Assembly (NCBI GenBank): GCA_021783175.1
Contig: JAJXUF010000031.1
Span: 1 to 30,840, forward strand
Length of the DNA: 30,840 nucleotides
Reading direction: 5' to 3'
DNA from: Pseudomonadota bacterium
GTDB lineage: Bacteria; Pseudomonadota; Gammaproteobacteria; Acidiferrobacterales; UBA6901
Below the pieces are notes generated by a model. It worked only from the letters and a program-made list of their open reading frames with translations. It was not told the origin of the DNA and ran no database searches. Below, in pieces: positions 25,797 to 30,840 of the stretch; the stretch's first letter is position 1; each line of letters opens with the position of its first letter. The translations under genes were made by a program, and so were the position numbers.

Positions 25797-26111
25797 GGGA
25801 CAGCAGATTCAGCCCTCGCCCCCTCCCGGCAGTAACCCACCACGACGCCAAGCGTGCCCACCTTGAAGCGGCAGCAACAGCTGCCACAGTGGTGGATTTT
25901 GGTGAGAAACTGGGCTATTTCGCGGGTGAGGTGGCAAGAACCGGGTGTATTCAGTTCCAATCTGGAACAAGAGCAATTCTGCTGATCCAGCTATCGCTCG
26001 CCAACTTGTGGGCTACACTCTGGTGAGATGACGGAAATGTGTCAACGAAGACTCTACTAACGTTGACTAAATTAGCAAATCGCCAAATTCAAAAGTTCTG
26101 TGGGGACCGAC
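25797..26111. other. Intergenic region between gcv promoter and PhnD-like gene
   Basis: About 315 bases with no convincing gene. It contains a hairpin GTTCCA-ATC-TGGAAC (25954-25968) and a 7-bp inverted repeat (26041-26067). The rest shows no clear structure. One plus-strand frame is open for about 75 codons but has no good start or family match. Confidence 0.6.
26041..26067 (+). promoter_or_regulatory. Operator-like inverted repeat before the PhnD-like gene
   Basis: GTCAACG (26041-26047) and CGTTGAC (26061-26067) are perfect inverted copies 20 bases apart centre to centre, close to two DNA turns. The right half overlaps TTGACT, a possible -35 box, although no good -10 follows at the usual distance. 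Such a layout suits a dimeric regulator. Confidence 0.45.
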
Positions 26112-26963
26112 ATGTCGCAATTTCGTAAGAAAGGGTATCTTTTGCTTTGCCTCTTGTTTCCGGCGATGTTTAGCCTGCCGGTCCGCGCCGACCTCATCTT
26201 AAGCGCCCCACCGCGCCAGATGGAGGCGCAGGCCGACGCCGTATACAACCCGATCGCTCAACTGCTGAGCAAGGCTACGGGGCAAAAGGTCACCTACAAG
26301 TTCGTCGACAACTGGCTGTCGTACGAGAGCGACGTCCTCAAGGACAAATACGACATCGTGTTCGACGGACCCGCGTTCATCGGTTGGCGCATGGCGAAAT
26401 ATGGCTGGTCGCCGATCGTCAAGCTGCCCGCAGAGCTGAGCATTGTCGTCGCAGTCAGCAACACAAATACCTCGATTAAGAACCTGACGGACCTGGAGGG
26501 GTATCCCATTTGCGGATTCTCGCCGCCCAACCTGGCAACGCTCGTCGTTCAGTATCAATTCACCAACCCATCGCGCCAGCCGAACATCATCGCAGTGAAA
26601 ACGTTCCCCGATGCCTATCAAGGCGTGCTCTCCGGCAAGTGCGTGGCGGCAATTTTGAATGCGAAAATCTACAAGATCTTGAACGGCAAGACACAGGCTA
26701 TGAGGGTGGTCTTTCGCAGTAAACCAATGGCAAACCAAGCGTTCTCCGCCAGTCCACGTGTTACACCACAAATGCGCAACCAGATCGCCAACGCATTACT
26801 GTCGCCGGAAGGGCTAGCTGCGACGCAAAAACTGCGCGCTCAATTCAAAGCAAAACAATTTGTGCCTGCTACAGATCAGGAATATTCCGGTCTCGGCCGC
26901 TACATGCGGGATGTATGGGGTTTCGACCTCCCGTCGTCCTCGCAGCAGCCGGCAGCGCAGTAG
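26112..26963 (+). CDS. PhnD-like periplasmic substrate-binding protein (orphan)
   Basis: Secreted binding protein of the phosphate/phosphite/phosphonate (PhnD, PF12974) type. The first 27 residues are a signal peptide ending near PVRA-D. The mature part starts LILSAPPRQMEAQADAVYNPIAQLLSKATG, the typical opening of this family. YDIVFDGPAFIGWR, the ligand-loop region, and TFPDAYQGVLSGKCVAAILN follow. The ATG at 26112 is preferred over a GTG at 26100 because GGGGA lies 6 bases upstream. No ATP-binding or permease gene is nearby, so it may serve a distant transporter or a sensory pathway. The ligand is not evident. Confidence 0.8.
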   Translation: MSQFRKKGYLLLCLLFPAMFSLPVRADLILSAPPRQMEAQADAVYNPIAQLLSKATGQKVTYKFVDNWLSYESDVLKDKYDIVFDGPAFIGWRMAKYGWSPIVKLPAELSIVVAVSNTNTSIKNLTDLEGYPICGFSPPNLATLVVQYQFTNPSRQPNIIAVKTFPDAYQGVLSGKCVAAILNAKIYKILNGKTQAMRVVFRSKPMANQAFSASPRVTPQMRNQIANALLSPEGLAATQKLRAQFKAKQFVPATDQEYSGLGRYMRDVWGFDLPSSSQQPAAQ

Positions 26964-26985
26964 TGGGGAAGCGGGTCTGCCGTAA

Positions 26986-27756
26986 CTAAGCGAGATCGAA
27001 CTCAGCAACCACAGGCGTATGATCGGATGGTCGCTCCAGGGCACGCGGGTTCTTGTCAATGCGGCACGACTTGCACAACCCGCAGAGCCTTCGGCTTGCC
27101 AAGATATGGTCGATGCGTAAGCCGAGATTGCGGCGGAACGCCGCCATGCGATAGTCCCACCAGCTGAACGCCCTTTCTTCCTGCTGGAACAGCCTAAAAG
27201 TATCGCATAGACCGACATCGACGAGACGGCGGAACGCGGCCTTCTCGGCGTCGCTGAAAAGCACATGTCCCTCCCAAGCGATTGGATCGTGAACATCGCG
27301 CTCGTCGGGGGCAATGTTGAAGTCTCCCAGCACCACAATATGCTCATGGGCCGCGAGTTGCTGCTTGACGTAGGCAATCATCTTTTCCAGCCAGTCGAGC
27401 TTATAGGCGTACTTTTCGGAACCCACGCTTTCACCATTTGGCACGTAGAGGTTTAGCACGCGCACGTTCTGGCACGTGGCTGCAAGCACACGCCGTTGCG
27501 GATCCTGCAGACCTGGAAGGTCTGTGACGAGGTCAGTTGCCGGCGCGCGACTTAGCAGTGCCACACCGTTGTATGTTTTCTGGCCAGCAAAGACTGCTCT
27601 GTAACCAGCCGCTTCGATTTCGGCAACGGGAAAACGCTCGTCTATAAGCTTGGTTTCCTGCAGCGCAAGCAGATCAGGCTGTTCGGCAGCGAGCCAGCCC
27701 AACACATGCGGGAGGCGAACTGAGAGCGAATTAACATTCCAGGTGGCGATTTTCAT
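26986..27756 (-). CDS. xth: Exodeoxyribonuclease III
   Basis: Base-excision-repair enzyme with AP endonuclease, 3'-5' exonuclease and 3'-phosphatase activity. The 256 residues start [11 protein letters not shown], with Asn7. LLALQETK has the metal ligand Glu34. [10 protein letters not shown] has the conserved Tyr, [14 protein letters not shown] the Asp/Asn pair, and [12 protein letters not shown] the final Asp-His. All catalytic residues of the family are present. The gene is on the same strand as, and 79 bases after, the glutaredoxin gene, and faces the PhnD-like gene with a 22-base gap. The ribosome site is weak. Confidence 0.96.
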   Translation of the reverse strand: MKIATWNVNSLSVRLPHVLGWLAAEQPDLLALQETKLIDERFPVAEIEAAGYRAVFAGQKTYNGVALLSRAPATDLVTDLPGLQDPQRRVLAATCQNVRVLNLYVPNGESVGSEKYAYKLDWLEKMIAYVKQQLAAHEHIVVLGDFNIAPDERDVHDPIAWEGHVLFSDAEKAAFRRLVDVGLCDTFRLFQQEERAFSWWDYRMAAFRRNLGLRIDHILASRRLCGLCKSCRIDKNPRALERPSDHTPVVAEFDLA

Positions 27757-27835
27757 TCTGTTAGACAGTCAATGGCGCTGCGCCGCGCCTCGATTGAATT
27801 AAGTGCGATTGCACAAAACCGCGGCGCAAAAGACG

Positions 27836-28366
27836 CTACTGCGATTCCGGAGACGAGTTATCCGAGGTTGAGCCGCCCGGCGACGTTGCCCCCTCTTGCG
27901 ACTTGGACATTTTGGGATAACCGGCATCGTCAAGTTCACCCGCAAGCAGTGACTCTATATAGCCCTGCATGACCTTGGATCCGATCGTAATGGTTGGCAC
28001 CGAAAGGTTACCCACCGCCTTGCGCATGGCCTCTTGAGCCTTAACATCGGTGGCAACGCTCACTTCCTTAAAGGGAATCTGGCGCTTCTTGAGGTAATTG
28101 CGGGCGTCGTCACACGGGCCACATTCCGGGACCGAATAAAGGGTCACCGGGAACTTACTGGCGGCCTCCGTGGCGGCGTCGTCGTCGGCTGGTGGCGTTT
28201 CACCGTTGAAGTTCTTTTCCTCAACCTGAGCGGCGTCGGCCGGCGGCGGCCGATCCTGATAGGAGACATTGCCGTTCTTGTCGACCCAACGGTACAGGTC
28301 TGCGTTGGCTGTCTGGGAAGCCAGCCCAAACAGGGTCAATAACAGCGCCAAACAAACGTTTTTCAT
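27836..28366 (-). CDS. Secreted DUF4124-glutaredoxin protein with CGPC motif
   Basis: Exported two-part protein of 176 residues. A signal peptide ends at TANA-D (residue 22). LYRWVDKNGNVSYQDRPPP (24-42) is the DUF4124 motif. After an acidic linker comes a glutaredoxin fold: VTLYSVPECGPCDDARNYL with Cys82/Cys85, and LSVPTITIGSKVMQGY with the cis-Pro. CGPC is a thioredoxin-style pair rather than the glutaredoxin CPYC. The C-terminus is Ser/Gly/Pro-rich. It is probably a periplasmic thiol oxidoreductase; the partner is unknown. The ATG is 3 bases beyond the stop of the SH3 gene, whose last codons hold the GAGGAT ribosome site, so the two are co-translated. Confidence 0.85.
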   Translation of the reverse strand: MKNVCLALLLTLFGLASQTANADLYRWVDKNGNVSYQDRPPPADAAQVEEKNFNGETPPADDDAATEAASKFPVTLYSVPECGPCDDARNYLKKRQIPFKEVSVATDVKAQEAMRKAVGNLSVPTITIGSKVMQGYIESLLAGELDDAGYPKMSKSQEGATSPGGSTSDNSSPESQ

Positions 28367-28369
28367 ATG

Positions 28370-29038
28370 TCAGATCCTCAGATACATCCCGCCCAGCTTG
28401 CGACGATTGGTCTCACGCAGCCATGTCATGCCGGCAAAAAAGCCTATTACGAGCATAGCAAAAGAAAGCCCGAGCCAAGCCGCCACGACATACGGCGACT
28501 CTCCGCCATCACTGGGAGGCGCGATCGCGGGTGAAGGTGGCGGCGCGGGCGGTGTTGCCTGCGTCTGAACGGGTGCGGTTGCCTGCGGCGGTGTCGGTGC
28601 GGTGGCCATTGTTTGCAGCTTGTCTGCCAATTGCGTCGCCTTGGACGTTTCCTTGGCCAACGAATCCTGAGCCTTCGCAAGTTTTGCTTGCAGTGATGCC
28701 TGTGATGCTTGGGCTTTGGCAAGATTTGCTTGCAGTGAAGCCTGCTGCGCCCGCAGGGCGTCCAGCTGCATTCGTGCCGGCATACTGTGGGTAATCGCGT
28801 TAGCATCAACCCAACCTTCAGATCCGTCAGCGGCCCGCACCTGAACCACGTTACCGACCTGCTGCAAAGTATCCAAGGGCGCGCCGCTGACCAGGGTCTC
28901 GACCACCGGCGCGTCGCTCGTCTGCGAAGCGCGCAGAGGGATCTGAAAGCGGTCCGTGACATACACCTTGTCGGCAAAACTGGTTGCTGGCGCCAGCAGC
29001 ATCAGACAGATGATCGAAACGACGATGTGTCTTTCCAT
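28370..29038 (-). CDS. SH3-domain, coiled-coil membrane protein (TIGR04211 type)
   Basis: Envelope protein of 222 residues. A signal peptide ends near SFA-D (22). A bacterial SH3 domain follows (about 25-85: VYVTDRFQIPLRAS and GSEGWVDANAI). Next is an Ala/Gln/Lys-rich coiled coil with two similar QASLQANLAKAQ-type heptad blocks (about 90-145), then a Pro/Ala/Thr linker. A C-terminal transmembrane helix runs from about 190 to 210, ending GMTWLRETNRRKLGGMYLRI. The last 20 residues are the family's conserved tail. Function is unknown; a link to peptidoglycan or septum is suspected for such domains. AGGAG lies 3 bases before the ATG at 29038, and a GTG at 29053 overlaps the stop of prlC. Confidence 0.82.
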   Translation of the reverse strand: MERHIVVSIICLMLLAPATSFADKVYVTDRFQIPLRASQTSDAPVVETLVSGAPLDTLQQVGNVVQVRAADGSEGWVDANAITHSMPARMQLDALRAQQASLQANLAKAQASQASLQAKLAKAQDSLAKETSKATQLADKLQTMATAPTPPQATAPVQTQATPPAPPPSPAIAPPSDGGESPYVVAAWLGLSFAMLVIGFFAGMTWLRETNRRKLGGMYLRI

Positions 29039-29049
29039 ATACTCCTCTC

Positions 29050-30840
29050 TCACGCCGCCAGGCCGGAATGGCGCAGCAGTGCATCTATCTTCGGTTCGCG
29101 TCCGCGAAACCTGACAAAAAGCTCCATCGGTTCGTATGTTCCGCCCTGCTCCAGAATGTTATGCAAGAACTCCTCCCCCGTGCGCCGATCGAAGACTCCG
29201 TTTTCCTCGAATTTACTGAAGGCATCGGCGGACAGCACTTCAGCCCATTTGTAGCTGTAATAACCTGCCGCGTATCCACCGGCAAAAATATGCGAAAAGC
29301 TGTTGTGAAACCGGCTGAACGCTGGAGGAAATACGACTGCAACCTCAGCCCTCACCTCGTCCAGCAAAGACTCCACTGAGTGGCCGGCGGCAGAATCAAA
29401 GTCACCGTGCAGGCGCATGTCGAAAAGAGCGAATTCCAGTTGCCGCACCATGTGCATACCAGATTGAAAGTTCTTGGCAGCGATCATCTTGGTATACAGC
29501 TCCTGCGGCAGCGGCGCACCGCTGCGATAGTGGCGCGCAAGGGCGTCCAGTGCCTGCCGCTCCCAGCACCAATTTTCCATGAACTGGCTCGGCAACTCCA
29601 CGGCGTCCCAGGCCACGCCGTTGATTCCGGATACACCGACGTAGTCGACACGCGTAAGCATGTGGTGCAGACCGTGACCGAACTCGTGAAACAGGGTCGT
29701 GACCTCGTCGTGGGTGAGCAGCGCAGGGTCGTTTCCCACGGGTGCCGTGAAGTTGCACACCAGATAGGCCACGGGTACTTGTACGCCTGACGGCGTACGC
29801 TTGCGGCTGATGCAGTCGTCCATCCAGGCTCCACCGCGCTTGCCTGAGCGCGGATAAAGGTCCATGTAAAAACGTCCGCGAATCTCGCCGTGCGCATCGC
29901 GGATTTCGTAAAAACGCACGTCGGGATGCCAGATATCCGGGTTATCAAGCGGCACAATATTGAGGCCGTAAAGACGCTGCACGACGCCGAACATGCCGGC
30001 AATCACTTGCGGAGCCGGGAAATACGGACGCAGATCCTCGTCAGAAAATGCATAGCGCTGCTGGCGCAGTTTTTCCGAGTAATACATGATGTCCCACGCT
30101 TCAAGTTCACTGGCGCCGAATTGCGTAGCGGCAAACCTTGCAAGCTCCGCCAGCTCGGCCTGCGCAGCCGGCCGCGAACGTGCCGCCAGATCGCGAAGAA
30201 AACGCATCACCTCAGCGGTACTCTTGGCCATCTTTGTAACGAGCGACAACTCGGCAAAATTGGCATAGCCAAGCAGCCGTGCTTCCTCGGCGCGCAGTAC
30301 GAGCATGCGATCGATGATTTCGCCGTTATTCCAACGTCCGGCCTGCGGTCCCTGGTTGCTGGCGCGCGTGACGTAGGCTTCGTATATTGTGCGGCGCAGC
30401 GCGCGATTGTCGGCGTAGCTCATAAACGCGACGTATGAGGGTCCGTGCAAACTGAATTTCCAGCCTGACTTGCCATCCTGCTCCGCAGCCTGGCGCGCCG
30501 CGGCACGCGCCGACTCGGGCAAACCGGCCAGGTCGGACTCCGCGACAATGTGCAATTCCCAGCTATTGGTCGCATCGAGCACGTTCTCCTCGAAGCGGCT
30601 TGCTAGCGTAGACAGCTCCTGTTGGATTTCCCCAAAGCGTTGCTTATCTGCCGGTCCGAGTTCGGCACCGGAAAGACGGAAGTCACGCAGAGTGTGCTCG
30701 ATAATTTTCTGCTGCGCAGCGCTGAGATTGGCAAACGCGGCATCAGCTGCAATTGCCTTATAGGCGCGATACACACGCTCGTCCTGACCGAGCTCGGTGT
30801 GATATTCGCTCAATTTCGGCAGGCAGCGATTGTATGCGGC
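29050..30840 (-). CDS. prlC: Oligopeptidase A (M3 metallopeptidase), N-terminus outside the window
   Basis: Cytoplasmic zinc endopeptidase that degrades short peptides, including cleaved signal peptides. About 596 residues are visible; the family has about 680, so roughly 80 N-terminal residues lie beyond the right edge. The frame is open to the last base (AAYNRCLPKLSEYHTELGQ). The zinc motif FHEFGHGLHHML lies at 29674-29691, and the third-ligand Glu region WDAVELPSQFMENW follows. GRFYMDLYPRSGKRGGAW is conserved upstream. The C-terminal RFRGREPKIDALLRHSGL is typical. The stop overlaps the upstream region of the SH3 gene, so the two are likely in one transcript. Confidence 0.95.
   Translation of the reverse strand, partial: AAYNRCLPKLSEYHTELGQDERVYRAYKAIAADAAFANLSAAQQKIIEHTLRDFRLSGAELGPADKQRFGEIQQELSTLASRFEENVLDATNSWELHIVAESDLAGLPESARAAARQAAEQDGKSGWKFSLHGPSYVAFMSYADNRALRRTIYEAYVTRASNQGPQAGRWNNGEIIDRMLVLRAEEARLLGYANFAELSLVTKMAKSTAEVMRFLRDLAARSRPAAQAELAELARFAATQFGASELEAWDIMYYSEKLRQQRYAFSDEDLRPYFPAPQVIAGMFGVVQRLYGLNIVPLDNPDIWHPDVRFYEIRDAHGEIRGRFYMDLYPRSGKRGGAWMDDCISRKRTPSGVQVPVAYLVCNFTAPVGNDPALLTHDEVTTLFHEFGHGLHHMLTRVDYVGVSGINGVAWDAVELPSQFMENWCWERQALDALARHYRSGAPLPQELYTKMIAAKNFQSGMHMVRQLEFALFDMRLHGDFDSAAGHSVESLLDEVRAEVAVVFPPAFSRFHNSFSHIFAGGYAAGYYSYKWAEVLSADAFSKFEENGVFDRRTGEEFLHNILEQGGTYEPMELFVRFRGREPKIDALLRHSGLAA

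Noticed and set aside
25832..26040. Plus-strand open frame (VTHHDAKRAHLEAA...) between the gcv promoter and the PhnD-like gene
   Set aside because: No proper start with a ribosome site and no recognised family; it could be a degraded gene but evidence is lacking.

Overview
The window is ordinary-looking chromosomal housekeeping DNA from a Gram-negative proteobacterium, most likely a betaproteobacterium. This is inferred from protein style only: split glycine dehydrogenase (GcvPA/GcvPB), a TIGR04211-type SH3 protein, a complex I NDUFA9-like protein, a DUF4124-glutaredoxin protein, Lgt, Slt70 and oligopeptidase A. I saw no phage genes, insertion sequences, CRISPR arrays, tRNA or rRNA. Genes are dense and on both strands.

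Region 1 (1-3.3 kb) holds the start of plsY, divergent from folB-folK. A PTR1/FolM-like pteridine reductase converges on folK, and a MidA/NDUFAF7-type methyltransferase follows. Region 2 (3.3-7.8 kb) holds a membrane-anchored thioredoxin-like protein, the tRNA CCA-adding enzyme, a lipoprotein-like PF10023 metallo-aminopeptidase, a small RRM RNA-binding protein and an NDUFA9-like NAD(P)-binding protein with a clear intrinsic terminator. Region 3 (7.9-16.2 kb) holds lytic transglycosylase slt, a succinate-semialdehyde-type dehydrogenase followed by a TauE/SafE permease, and a minus-strand run of glycosyltransferase, rlmI and lgt. Region 4 (16.4-20.1 kb) holds a YyaL/SPATA20-type thioredoxin-domain protein and a rhodanese, convergent with a PfkB-family kinase.

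Region 5 (20.2-25.8 kb) is the best regulated unit: a minus-strand glycine-cleavage operon in the order gcvT-gcvH-gcvPA-tpx-gcvPB. It is preceded by a good sigma-70 promoter, a tandem glycine riboswitch and an intrinsic terminator. A thiol peroxidase gene sits between the two glycine dehydrogenase subunit genes. Region 6 (25.8-30.8 kb) holds an orphan PhnD-like periplasmic binding protein with an operator-like inverted repeat upstream, exonuclease III, and a minus-strand run of prlC (cut by the window edge), an SH3/coiled-coil membrane protein and a DUF4124-glutaredoxin protein.

Two themes connect the genes. One is folate/one-carbon metabolism (folB, folK, pteridine reductase, glycine cleavage). 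The other is thiol redox chemistry (CGMC thioredoxin-like, CHWC thioredoxin-domain protein, rhodanese, Tpx, CGPC glutaredoxin). I did not find a convincing new multi-gene system. The most interesting points are the riboswitch-controlled gcv operon with embedded tpx, a possible extra RNA switch pairing around its terminator, and several unexplained intergenic palindromes.
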